DNA from: JASJAR01 sp038530285
Lineage (GTDB): Bacteria > Pseudomonadota > Alphaproteobacteria > Rhodobacterales > Rhodobacteraceae
Direction of reading: 5' to 3'
Assembly (NCBI GenBank): GCA_038530285.1
Contig: JBCBCY010000008.1
Location: 99,447-163,446, forward strand
DNA length: 64,000 nt
Positions 17,831 to 26,160 of the stretch are shown here, one piece after another. The notes under the pieces are model-generated. The model was given only the letters and a program-made list of their open reading frames with translations, had not been told where the DNA came from and did no database searches. The number at the start of each line of letters is the position of its first letter. Positions within the stretch are counted from its first letter, which is position 1. The position numbers were made by a program, and so were the translations under genes.

Positions 17831-19153
17831 TTAGGACAAGGCGCGTTCTGCCGCGACCCCCAGACGCAGAATGCGCCCCTCATCCCCGGCCGCCCCTTGC
17901 AGCAATACCCCGACCGATGGGGTCCCGCTGGGCACCGTCAGGCCGCACAACCCCAACAGGCTGCCGACGCGCGTGTTGCGCAGCGCCAGAAGGTTTGCGC
18001 GCGCATATATCGCGTCATCGGCCAGCAAAGGGGCTGTCTTGGGCGGCAGGATCGGGCAGGTCGGCAAGATCACCGCGTCATACCCTGCCGTGGCCGCCGC
18101 ATATTCCGTCCGCAGCCTGTTCAGACGCTGCCAGCCCGCCACATAGTCCTTGGCCGACATTTCGGCCCCGCTGCGAAAGCGCTCCAGGATCTGGGGGAAC
18201 ATGACATCCGGGTTCGCTTCAATCGTCGCGGCCCAGGTGCCGTAGGCTTCGGGCGCAAAGAGTGTGGACAGCTCCAGCGCCTGGTCCACGCAAGACAACG
18301 CGGCATGTTCCAAACTGGCACCCGCCGCAGACAGCCGCGACAGCGCGGTCTCATAGGCAGGCCCAACCGCGCTGTCCAAATCATTTAGCACCGTGCCTTT
18401 CAGCACCAGAAACCGTGCGCCGCTGAGATCGCAGGATTTAAGGTCGGTGGTCGGCCCGCCGAGCGCGGTAAAGCCCATGGCGGCATCTTCTACGGATCGG
18501 GCAATCGGCCCTGCGGTGTCAAACTTCGGGCAAAGCGGCACGATCCCATCGCTCGGGTGGCGCCCATGTGTCGTCTTCAGCCCCACAAGATCGTTCCACG
18601 CGGCAGGAATGCGCACCGACCCGGCTGTGTCCGACCCAATCGCTAGCGGGGCCAGCCCATACGCCACGGACGCGGCCGCCCCGGATGACGACCCGCCCGG
18701 CAGCGCATCGGGGTCATGGATATTGGGCGGCGTGGCCGTGACCGGGTTCAAGCCCAATCCGGAAAACGCAAGTTCGGACATATGCGTTTTGCCCAACGAC
18801 ACCAGCCCGCGCGCGGCAGCCTGGGCCACCACGGTTGCGTCAGCCGACGGGACCCGGCCGTCCAGCAGCATCGATCCCGCTTGGGTGGCGCATCCGGCGG
18901 TATCAAACAGGTCCTTCCAGGACACAGGCACACCGTCGAGCGGGCCGCGCCGCGTCCCGGCTTTGGCACGACCGCGTGCGGCGTCAGCCTCGGCCAGGGC
19001 ACGCTCGGGCATGGTACGCGCATAGATCCGGCCGCTCATCGGATGGCGGGCAATGGCGTCAAGGACGCTTTCGGTCAGCGTGACGGGGTCAAGGTCCCCG
19101 GCTTCGATCTGACGCCCCAATTCGGCAGCGTTCGTGGTCAAGAGATCCGCCAT
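17831..19153 (-). CDS. Amidase-signature family hydrolase
   Basis: A 440-residue amidohydrolase of the amidase-signature family. The Ser-cisSer-Lys triad is visible: Lys in VSWKDLFDTAG, the cis-Ser in GGSSSGAAASVA, and the nucleophile Ser in DTAGSVRIPAAW. The family includes GatA-like proteins and amide or hydantoin-derivative hydrolases; the substrate here is unknown. The start at 19153 gives a normal N-terminus (MADLLTTNAAELGRQ), whereas the open frame continues upstream. It is transcribed away from the UbiH-type gene with 70 bases between starts. Confidence 0.9.
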   Translation of the reverse strand: MADLLTTNAAELGRQIEAGDLDPVTLTESVLDAIARHPMSGRIYARTMPERALAEADAARGRAKAGTRRGPLDGVPVSWKDLFDTAGCATQAGSMLLDGRVPSADATVVAQAAARGLVSLGKTHMSELAFSGLGLNPVTATPPNIHDPDALPGGSSSGAAASVAYGLAPLAIGSDTAGSVRIPAAWNDLVGLKTTHGRHPSDGIVPLCPKFDTAGPIARSVEDAAMGFTALGGPTTDLKSCDLSGARFLVLKGTVLNDLDSAVGPAYETALSRLSAAGASLEHAALSCVDQALELSTLFAPEAYGTWAATIEANPDVMFPQILERFRSGAEMSAKDYVAGWQRLNRLRTEYAAATAGYDAVILPTCPILPPKTAPLLADDAIYARANLLALRNTRVGSLLGLCGLTVPSGTPSVGVLLQGAAGDEGRILRLGVAAERALS

Positions 19154-19223
19154 CACAGCTATTTCCCAAAAAGCGACTGCATGTCCTATCGACAATGTCG
19201 CGCAAAAGAACAAGTTGCGCAGC

Positions 19224-20450
19224 ATGGATATCTCGACCGATGTATTGATCGCTGGCGGTGGCTTGAACGGCGCCACACTGGCACTGGCGCTGGCGCAAGC
19301 GGGCCTCAGCGTGGCGATTGCCGACCCCAAACCAGTGGCTGTGCGAAAGCGTGCGGGCTTTGACGGGCGGTCTTACGCCATGGCGGTCGCGTCGCAGCGC
19401 ATGCTTGCAGCCCTTAGTCTTTGGGACACGCTTGCAGACAAGGCGCAGCCGATCCTGGAGATCAAAGTCTCTGATGGTCGGCCGGGGCAGGGGCCGTCCC
19501 CCTTCGTTTTGGAATTCGATCACGCCGAACTCGAAGAAGGCCCCATGGGGCATTTGGTTGAAGACCGCCACCTGCGCCCGGCATTGTTGGCGGCCGTCCA
19601 GGCGCAGGACCCGATCACCCGCCTTGATGGTCTGGCCGTCACCGACCACGCGGCCGTACCCGGCGGTGTCACCGCCACCCTGTCAGATGGGCGCCAGGTG
19701 ACAGCGCGGTGTCTGGTGGCCGCAGATGGGCGCGAAAGCCCGACCCGTGCACGCGCCGGGATCAAACGGGTGGCGTGGACCTATGGACAAACAGCCCTGG
19801 TCTGCGCGATCGGTCACGAAAAGGACCATCACGGCATCGCCCAGCAGTTTTTCATGCCGTCGGGTCCGCTGGCGCTGTTGCCGCTGAAGGGCAAGGTGGC
19901 ATCCATCGTCTGGACCGAACAGACTGAGGCCGCCGCGCGGATCAATGCGCTTGATGATGCGGGCTATCTGGCGGAGCTTCGCCCTCGGTTTGGGTCCTTT
20001 CTGGGTGAGATTACGTTGAAAGGGGCGCGTTATACCTACCCGCTTGGCCTGTCGCTGGCCCAAAGCTTCACCGCCGAGCGTGTCGCGCTGATCGGCGATG
20101 CTGCCCACGGGGTCCACCCGATTGCCGGGCAGGGCCTGAATGCGGGGCTTCGCGATGTGGCCGCGCTGGCACAGGTTCTGGTCGAAGCCCACCGGCGCGG
20201 CGAAGATATGGGGCGGCCGGACGTGCTGGAGCGCTACCAGCTTTGGCGGCGGTTCGATGCCACGGCCCTGGCCATCGCGACAGATGGGTTCAACAGGCTG
20301 TTTTCAAATGACAACGCGGTGCTTCGGCTTGGCCGTGACCTGGGGCTTGGCCTGGTCGGAAACTTGCCCAAACTCCGCCGGGGTTTCATGCGCGAAGCCG
20401 CTGGCGTCACGGGGGCCCTTCCGCGTTTGGCGCAGGGCCTGTCGATCTAG
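19224..20450 (+). CDS. UbiH/UbiF-type FAD-dependent hydroxylase
   Basis: A 408-residue flavoprotein monooxygenase of the ubiquinone-biosynthesis hydroxylase family. Blocks: N-terminal Rossmann VLIAGGGLNGATLALALAQAG, the R-containing AADGRESPTR region, and the FAD signature GDAAHGVHPIAGQGLNAGLRD. It should hydroxylate the benzoquinone ring during coenzyme Q synthesis at the inner membrane. The ATG at 19224 gives a family-like start. It ends against two tandem palindromes that separate it from the convergent Trm112 gene. Which ring position it hydroxylates cannot be told from sequence alone. Confidence 0.92.
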   Translation: MDISTDVLIAGGGLNGATLALALAQAGLSVAIADPKPVAVRKRAGFDGRSYAMAVASQRMLAALSLWDTLADKAQPILEIKVSDGRPGQGPSPFVLEFDHAELEEGPMGHLVEDRHLRPALLAAVQAQDPITRLDGLAVTDHAAVPGGVTATLSDGRQVTARCLVAADGRESPTRARAGIKRVAWTYGQTALVCAIGHEKDHHGIAQQFFMPSGPLALLPLKGKVASIVWTEQTEAAARINALDDAGYLAELRPRFGSFLGEITLKGARYTYPLGLSLAQSFTAERVALIGDAAHGVHPIAGQGLNAGLRDVAALAQVLVEAHRRGEDMGRPDVLERYQLWRRFDATALAIATDGFNRLFSNDNAVLRLGRDLGLGLVGNLPKLRRGFMREAAGVTGALPRLAQGLSI

Positions 20451-20457
20451 GCGGGCC

Positions 20458-20502
20458 AAATTTCTGATCTCAGAAATTTCCCAAGATTTTTGAAAAAATC
20501 TT
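20458..20502. repeat. Two tandem AT-rich palindromes between convergent genes
   Basis: AAATTTCTGA (20458-20467) pairs with TCAGAAATTT (20470-20479), and AAGATTTTT (20483-20491) pairs with AAAAATCTT (20494-20502). They lie between the stop of the UbiH-type gene and the stop of the Trm112 gene, which converge. The second is flanked by T/A runs on both strands, so it may serve as a bidirectional terminator. Confidence 0.7.
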
Positions 20503-20509
20503 CCCGCGC

Positions 20510-20695
20510 TCAGTCGAGTTTGCGCGCCTCGTCAGCCAGCATCACCGGAATGCCATTGCGAATGGGATAGGCCAGATGGGCGGCGTTTGAAATCAGTTCG
20601 CCCGCCTCACGGTCAAGAGTCAGCGGCGCCCGGGTTTCCGGACACACCAGCGCTTCGAGCATCTTGCGCTCCCAATCTGGGGGGGCCGCGCTCAT
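20510..20695 (-). CDS. Trm112-family small protein
   Basis: A 61-residue protein of the Trm112/YcaR family. The conserved opening (MLEALVCPETRAPLTLD), the YPIRNGIPVML block and the length are typical. Eukaryotic Trm112 activates methyltransferases; the role of bacterial members is largely unknown. Family members often carry several Cys, but only one is visible here (VCPETRAP), so metal binding is doubtful. Its ATG overlaps the stop codon of the upstream Lon-N-domain gene by 4 bases, implying coupled expression. Confidence 0.85.
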   Translation of the reverse strand: MSAAPPDWERKMLEALVCPETRAPLTLDREAGELISNAAHLAYPIRNGIPVMLADEARKLD

Positions 20696-21342
20696 TGCAT
20701 CATCTCTTCGTTGGACCCGCCCCGCAGGCCAAATTCGATCAAGGTCACCAGGGTCTCGCGCCGGGTGACAAGCGAAGGCGCTTCAAGAAGGGCCTGTTTG
20801 TCCTCAGGCTCAAACGGGCACAGCATCGACAGCGAGTTGATCAGCAATTCGTCTTCCGCTCCGCTGAGGCTTTCCCAATCCGTCGACAGCCCCTGGGCTT
20901 CGAAGAACCGTTCCAGAAGCGGCATGAAATCGTCCCGCGAAAAGCCGCCGTCGGTTTCAGCAGCCCCCAGATCGCGATGAAAGGGCGTCCAGTCCACGGT
21001 GCAGCGTCGGTACGGCGCGAAGCCTTCAACTTCGGACGTGATCTTGTAGCGCGACACCCCAGAGAGCGTCACCATATAGCGGCCATCTTCGGTTTCCGAA
21101 AATCCCGTCAGTCGACCCGCACAGCCGATGGTCTGCAGCTTCACCTCGTTCGTACCGGGCACTTCGCGCGGTTGGATCATCCCGATCAACCGGTGAGAGG
21201 TCTTCATCGTGTCATCGAGCATCGCCAGGTAGCGCGGCTCGAATATGTGCAACGGCAAGCGTGCCCGCGGCAAAAGCAGGGCCCCGGGCAATGGAAAAAC
21301 CGGGATCGTGTCGGGCAAATCGGCTGCGGCAATCATTGACAT
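20692..21342 (-). CDS. Lon N-terminal (substrate-binding) domain protein
   Basis: A 216-residue protein consisting of the Lon protease N-terminal substrate-binding domain alone, without ATPase or protease domains. Landmarks: IPVFPLPGALLLPRARLPLHIFEPRY near the start and PREVPG, ALLEAPSLVTR later. Such proteins are annotated as Lon substrate-binding-domain proteins of unknown role. The ATG at 21342 is preferred over a TTG at 21357. It lies between the YbbN-like gene and the overlapping Trm112 gene, and the three read as one minus-strand operon on protein quality or redox. Confidence 0.88.
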   Translation of the reverse strand: MSMIAAADLPDTIPVFPLPGALLLPRARLPLHIFEPRYLAMLDDTMKTSHRLIGMIQPREVPGTNEVKLQTIGCAGRLTGFSETEDGRYMVTLSGVSRYKITSEVEGFAPYRRCTVDWTPFHRDLGAAETDGGFSRDDFMPLLERFFEAQGLSTDWESLSGAEDELLINSLSMLCPFEPEDKQALLEAPSLVTRRETLVTLIEFGLRGGSNEEMMQ

Positions 21343-21363
21343 GGACCTAGGCCGCAATGGCGA

Positions 21364-22269
21364 TCAGGCAAATATCATCGATGACAGCTTGCGCCGCCCG
21401 TTCAGCGCAATCGGATCCTTGGCGGACAAAGCCTCAAAGATCGTGAAAAGCTGGGTTTTGGCTGCCCCGTCATTCCAGTCGCGGTCCCGGCGGAAAAGCT
21501 CCAACAACTCTGCGACCGCCTCTTCGGTGTCGCCGGCGGCCTGAAGCGCGGCCGAAAGATCAAACCGAGCTTGATGATCGTCGGGGTTGGCCAGAACGGC
21601 GGCTTTAAGCTCGTTCACGGGCCCTGCATTTTCCGCCTGACGCGCCAGTTCGATCTGGGCGGCCGCCGCTTCGAGTTCGGGCGCACCAACGATGTCTTCG
21701 GGGGCCTGGGCCAGAAGGGTTTCGGCCTGGTCCAACTGGTCAGCGGCGATATGCGCGCGCACCAACCCGCCATAGGCGGCCGCGTTCTTGGGGTCTTCGC
21801 CCAGGATGGCCGCAAAGGTTTGGGCGGCATCACTGGCGGCCCCTGCCGCAAGCATCTCTTCGGCCGCCTCAATCGCTTCGCCAAGCCCGCCGTCGCCGGC
21901 GAGAGCTGCGACCTTGTCGACAAAGGCCTGAACTTCGGACGCAGGCAGCGCCCCTTGAAACGCGTCAACAGGCTGGCCTTGCCAAAACGCATAGACCGTC
22001 GGGATCGACTGAACCCGCAATTGCCCCGCGATCATCTGGTTTTCATCGACATTGACCTTGGCCAGGCGCACTTTGCCGTTTGCCGCTGTCACCGCGCCTT
22101 CGATCGCGGGGGTCAGCTGTTTGCATGGGCCGCACCAGGGCGCCCAGAAATCCACGATCACCGGCACCTCTTTTGAGGCTTCGATCACATCGACCATGAA
22201 CGTCTCTTCGCCCACATCCTTGATCAGATCGGCGGCAGGGGCAGGCGCGTTGGTTCCAAGCTCAAGCAT
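21364..22269 (-). CDS. YbbN-like thioredoxin with TPR domain (co-chaperone)
   Basis: A 301-residue protein: an N-terminal thioredoxin fold (residues about 20-120) with the active site WCGPCKQL (Cys46, Cys49), then a tetratricopeptide part typical of YbbN/CnoX. Enterobacterial CnoX protects proteins from oxidation and hands them to GroEL; this member keeps both Cys, so it may be redox active. The conserved cis-Pro lies in SIPTVYAF. It heads a probable operon with the Lon-N-domain and Trm112 genes (21-base gap before the Lon-like start). Confidence 0.88.
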   Translation of the reverse strand: MLELGTNAPAPAADLIKDVGEETFMVDVIEASKEVPVIVDFWAPWCGPCKQLTPAIEGAVTAANGKVRLAKVNVDENQMIAGQLRVQSIPTVYAFWQGQPVDAFQGALPASEVQAFVDKVAALAGDGGLGEAIEAAEEMLAAGAASDAAQTFAAILGEDPKNAAAYGGLVRAHIAADQLDQAETLLAQAPEDIVGAPELEAAAAQIELARQAENAGPVNELKAAVLANPDDHQARFDLSAALQAAGDTEEAVAELLELFRRDRDWNDGAAKTQLFTIFEALSAKDPIALNGRRKLSSMIFA

Positions 22270-22347
22270 TCTGTGTCCTCAAGGGCAAAACTACGCGTCT
22301 ATATGAGGGCTGCAGACCAAAAGTCCAAGGCCCGCAATGCGTCGGGT

Positions 22348-24345
22348 TCAGCTTGGCTGTTCTGCCGCGCCGTCACGCGGTGCTTGGGGCGCCTCACTTT
22401 CGTCCGTCTCAGCCGATGCGCCAAAGCGAATTTCGTTCATCTCAGCGTTCAGCTCGTCTTGCCAGGGCCCAAGAATTTCGCGCACGCGCTCCATATAGAC
22501 CTCGTTTTCCATGACGGGGATGTTGATGTCATAGGCATCGGCCACCTCAATCATCGAACGGCGATCCATTGCGTTATAGGCCTCTGCCATGGCGGCGGCC
22601 TTGTCGGGCTCAATCCCCAGCGCCTCATAGGCGGATCGGCCCATCCGGATCGAACTGTCATAGGTTTCGCGGATGATATCGCGGCACCCGGCGGCCCAAA
22701 GGTGATACACATGGTGGCGGTTGTGCGCCCGCGCCATCACATGGACGTTCGGATAGGCATTGGTCACATATTCGACCAGCTGGGTGGTCTTTTCTTCGTC
22801 ATCGATGGCGACCACGAACAGCTTGGCATTGGCAATCCCGGCGGCGTTCAACAGATCGGGCCGGGTGGCGTCGCCGTAGTACGCCATCGTGCCGAAGCGG
22901 CGCAGGTTTTCAAGTTGCTGGGACGAATAGTCGATGACGGTGGGATTGTACCCGGCCGAACGCAGCATCCGGTTCACCACACCGCCCACGCGGCCGATGC
23001 CTGCGATGATCACATCGCTGTCGACGTCAATTTCGTCCGCCTCGCGGTCCTCGGCCTGATTGTAGCGCGGCGCGATCACCCGGTCGTACAGGATGAACAG
23101 GGCCGGGGTCAGCAGCATCGACAGGGCGATCACCAAAAGCAATGTGTCGGCCAGATCGGCGGGCAACACGTTGTTGGCCAGCGTAAACGACAACAGCACA
23201 AAGCCGAATTCGCCCGCTTGTGCCAGCCCCAGTGCAAACAGCCATTGGTCCGCCCCGCGCAGCCCGAAGATTTTGCCCAGCACGTAAAGAATGGCGCCTT
23301 TCAGCACCAAAAGCCCGATGGTCATGCCGACAAAGAACAACAGGCTTCCAAAGAGCAGTTCAAAGTCGATGCCCGCGCCCACGGTCATGAAAAACAGGCC
23401 CAAAAGCAGGCCGCGGAAGGGGTCGATGTCGGATTCAAGCTCATGGCGATATTCCGAATTCGCCAGAACGACGCCGGCCAGGAAGGTGCCCAGGGCCGCC
23501 GAGACGCCCACCAGCGACATCAAAAGCGCAATGCCGATGACCATCATCAGCGCGGTCGCGGTGAACAATTCACGCAGATTGGCCACCGCGATGAAGCGGA
23601 AAACGGGGCGGGTCAGGTAGTTCCCGCCCAGGATCACGGCCGCGATGGCACCCAGGGTGACAAGGGCGGTCTGCCAGCCGTTCAGCCCTTCGACCAGCGA
23701 CAAACCCGACCCGTGGTCATCGCCATGGTCATCCCCGTGGTCGTCCCCATGTGCGGCGTCTGCACCCTGCGCGGCATCCGCGCCATGAGCTGCGTCCGCC
23801 CCCGCACCGGCCAGATCGACCAGTTCCGGCATCGCCAGAAGCGGGATGAAGGCCAGCATCGGGATGACGGCAATGTCTTGCGCCAGCAGCACCGAGAAAC
23901 TGGATTCCCCGCCGTCGGACTTCATCAGGCCCTTTTCGTTCAGCGTTTGCAGCACAATCGCGGTCGACGACAGCGCCAGCACCAGACCCACCGTCAGCGC
24001 CACCGACCATGTCAGCCCGAACAGCATCGAAATGCCCATGATCGCCAGCGTCGACAGAACAATCTGTCCGCCGCCAAGCCCCAGAAGGCGCCCACGCATA
24101 TCCCACAGATGCTTCGGCTCCAGTTCCAGCCCCACCAGAAACAGCATCATCACCACGCCGAATTCCGCAAAATGCTGGATCGACACGACATCGACGCCCA
24201 GCACCGCCAGAATGGGCGAGATCACGATCCCCGCGATCAGGTAGCCCAGCACCGACCCCAGCCCAAGCCGCGAAGCAATCGGCACCGAGATCACCCCGGC
24301 GATCAAAAAGATGAAGGCGAGAAGCAGAAAGTCCGTCACGGCCAT
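22348..24345 (-). CDS. CPA2 monovalent cation/proton antiporter (Kef-type) with TrkA-N domain
   Basis: A 665-residue antiporter: about 12 membrane spans (residues 1-410) of the Na+/H+ exchanger fold, then a RCK/TrkA-N domain with the nucleotide loop IIAGIGRVGGVVNRML. It probably moves K+ or Na+ against protons, gated by a cytosolic nucleotide or glutathione adduct. Odd: between spans, near residues 180-213, a low-complexity His/Asp loop has repeats of ADAAHG and DDHG. The N-terminal ATG at 24345 starts the first span directly. No KefF/G-like ancillary gene is adjacent; the repeat copy B is upstream. Confidence 0.9.
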   Translation of the reverse strand: MAVTDFLLLAFIFLIAGVISVPIASRLGLGSVLGYLIAGIVISPILAVLGVDVVSIQHFAEFGVVMMLFLVGLELEPKHLWDMRGRLLGLGGGQIVLSTLAIMGISMLFGLTWSVALTVGLVLALSSTAIVLQTLNEKGLMKSDGGESSFSVLLAQDIAVIPMLAFIPLLAMPELVDLAGAGADAAHGADAAQGADAAHGDDHGDDHGDDHGSGLSLVEGLNGWQTALVTLGAIAAVILGGNYLTRPVFRFIAVANLRELFTATALMMVIGIALLMSLVGVSAALGTFLAGVVLANSEYRHELESDIDPFRGLLLGLFFMTVGAGIDFELLFGSLLFFVGMTIGLLVLKGAILYVLGKIFGLRGADQWLFALGLAQAGEFGFVLLSFTLANNVLPADLADTLLLVIALSMLLTPALFILYDRVIAPRYNQAEDREADEIDVDSDVIIAGIGRVGGVVNRMLRSAGYNPTVIDYSSQQLENLRRFGTMAYYGDATRPDLLNAAGIANAKLFVVAIDDEEKTTQLVEYVTNAYPNVHVMARAHNRHHVYHLWAAGCRDIIRETYDSSIRMGRSAYEALGIEPDKAAAMAEAYNAMDRRSMIEVADAYDINIPVMENEVYMERVREILGPWQDELNAEMNEIRFGASAETDESEAPQAPRDGAAEQPS

Positions 24346-24366
24346 GCCCTTTCAGATCGGGCGGAC

Positions 24367-24428
24367 GGGGGCTTTGCCCCCACGGGCCTTTGCAGGCCCT
24401 CCCCCAGGATATTTGCAGGGAGATGAAA
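24367..24428 (+). repeat. Dispersed Rhodobacteraceae-type repeat, copy B
   Basis: GGGGGC-TTT-GCCCCC (24367-24381), then the core CCCCAGGATATTT and the tail AGGGAGATGAAAG to 24428. It sits between the antiporter start and the methionine aminopeptidase stop, oriented opposite to both genes. See copy A. Confidence 0.75.
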
Positions 24429-24459
24429 GCCCCATGCGGGCCGAATGTCGAGGGGGTTG

Positions 24460-25344
24460 TTACCCTTGGGTCGGGTGGAAGGTCCCACCGGGCGAGAGGG
24501 TGAAAATCTCAACACCGTCCGCGGTGACGCCCACGGAATGTTCAAACTGCGCCGAGAGTGACTTGTCGCGGGTCACGGCGGTCCATTCGTCCTGCAGGGT
24601 ATAAGTGTCGGACCGGCCCAGATTGACCATCGGTTCGATGGTGAAAAACATGCCCTCTTCCAGCACCGCGCCGGTGCCCGGCCGGCCGTAGTGCAGCACG
24701 TTGGGCGGGGCATGAAACACCCGGCCCAGCCCGTGGCCGCAGAAATCGCGCACCACAGACATCTTGTGGGCTTCCACATAGGCCTGTATGGCGCGCCCGA
24801 TGTCGCCGAAGGTATTGCCGGGCTTGACCGCCTCGATCCCCTGCATCAGGGCATCATGGGTCACCTGGATCAGGCGTTCGGCTTTTTTGGACGGCGTGCC
24901 TGCGACATACATGCGGCTGGTGTCGCCGTACCAGCCATCCAAAATCACCGTCACATCGATGTTCAGAATATCGCCGTCCAGCAGCGCGTCATCCTTGCGG
25001 CGCTTTTCGAGATCGCGCGAAATCGTTTCTTCCCGGCTTTTGGGGATCGCAGCGCCCGGGATGCCGTGACAGACCACATGGTTCACACTGATGCAGGAGG
25101 CGTGGCGGTAGCCCTTGTAGCCGATTGTGGCTGACGTGGCACCTGCCTCTTTCACCATCGCCTCGATGGCCGCATCGATCGCCTGGGTGGTCTGGCCGGG
25201 ATGGATCATGGCCGCGACATCATCAAGGATGCGCGCGGCCAAACCGCCGGCCGCTTTCATGCCAGCAAAGTCAGCGTTGTCGTAAATCCTGATCCCGTCT
25301 TTGGTCAGACGGCCGCGGGCTTTTTCGTCCAAGGCGCGCTCCAT
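24460..25344 (-). CDS. map: Type I methionine aminopeptidase
   Basis: A 294-residue cytosolic metalloprotease that removes the initiator Met from nascent proteins. The pita-bread fold is clear: CISVNHVVCHGIP, the ligand pair in DGDILNIDVTVILDGWYGDTSRM, FCGHGLGRVFHAPPNVLHYG and the Glu in FFTIEPMVNLG. About 25 extra N-terminal residues (MERALDEKARGRL) precede the usual start, a modest extension compared with E. coli Map. The gene is transcribed on the minus strand away from sfsA with 66 bases between. Confidence 0.92.
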   Translation of the reverse strand: MERALDEKARGRLTKDGIRIYDNADFAGMKAAGGLAARILDDVAAMIHPGQTTQAIDAAIEAMVKEAGATSATIGYKGYRHASCISVNHVVCHGIPGAAIPKSREETISRDLEKRRKDDALLDGDILNIDVTVILDGWYGDTSRMYVAGTPSKKAERLIQVTHDALMQGIEAVKPGNTFGDIGRAIQAYVEAHKMSVVRDFCGHGLGRVFHAPPNVLHYGRPGTGAVLEEGMFFTIEPMVNLGRSDTYTLQDEWTAVTRDKSLSAQFEHSVGVTADGVEIFTLSPGGTFHPTQG

Positions 25345-25410
25345 GCGTTTCTAGGGCCTTACATAGGGCAAATACGCACCAAGTGCCAGATCATGCTGCA
25401 GGTGCAGCGA

Positions 25411-26115
25411 TCACATCGTGACCGGCACAGGGTCGGTCAGCCAGACGCCTTCCGTGGTGATCGCCGTGGCATGGGCGACCATCTCGACCCCGCGGTCGGC
25501 CGCATCCATGGCGGCGGCGCGGTAGCCTGGGTCCAGATCCCCCGCAAGGCGCATTGTGGTGCAATCGGTCCGCTGGATGACGTAAAGCATCACCGCGCGG
25601 TGTCCCGCTTCGGCCACACGCGCCAGTTCGCCCAAGTGTTTGGCTCCCCGTGTGGTCACGCAATCGGGGAATTCGGCCAGCGCGCCATGCCGCCGCAGAT
25701 GCACGTTCTTCACTTCGACATAGGCGTCCGGCAGGCCCGGTGCGGTCGCCAGAAAATCGACCCGGCTGTTTTCGCCGTAGCGCACTTCGGGGCGAATATC
25801 GGTATAGGCGGCCAGGGCCGGGACGCGCTGGTCCAGCAAGGCCTCTTTCACGACGCGGTTGGGCACGCCGGTGTCAATCCCGGCCATATGCCCGGCGGCA
25901 AGTTCGACCAGCCGCCAGCCGTGCTTCAGCTTCTTTTTCGGATCATCATTGGGCTCCAGCCAGATCCGCGCGCCTTCCGCGTCCAGTCCCAGCATCGCGC
26001 CCGGGTTGGGGCAATGGGCGGTGACCTCGCGGCCATCGTCAAGCAGTACGTCTGCCAGAAAGCGTTTGTAGCGGCGGATCAGGCGCGCGGGCACAAGAGG
26101 GGTTTCAAAGCGCAT
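25411..26115 (-). CDS. sfsA: SfsA DNA/RNA nuclease family protein
   Basis: A 234-residue protein of the SfsA family. It has the family opening FETPLVPARLIRRYKRFLADV, the HCPNPG block and the C-terminal catalytic-type stretch with EVKNVHLRR and RAVMLYVIQRTD. E. coli SfsA was linked to sugar-fermentation control and has nuclease-like features; the cellular role stays unclear. The start at 26115 removes an unrelated 12-residue extension. It is divergent from the molybdopterin-binding protein gene, with 45 bases between starts, so they share a compact regulatory region. Confidence 0.9.
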   Translation of the reverse strand: MRFETPLVPARLIRRYKRFLADVLLDDGREVTAHCPNPGAMLGLDAEGARIWLEPNDDPKKKLKHGWRLVELAAGHMAGIDTGVPNRVVKEALLDQRVPALAAYTDIRPEVRYGENSRVDFLATAPGLPDAYVEVKNVHLRRHGALAEFPDCVTTRGAKHLGELARVAEAGHRAVMLYVIQRTDCTTMRLAGDLDPGYRAAAMDAADRGVEMVAHATAITTEGVWLTDPVPVTM

Positions 26116-26160
26116 GGGCCGCGACCTATACCGAGCCTTGCCAACGAGCAAGGAAGCCCC

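Noticed and set aside
23705..23800. Tandem DNA repeat as a mobile or regulatory element
   Set aside because: It lies inside the antiporter reading frame and encodes the His/Asp loop.
22273..24426. A 717-residue open frame on the plus strand
   Set aside because: It is the shadow of the Kef-type antiporter; low-complexity His/Arg/Gln composition and no family match.
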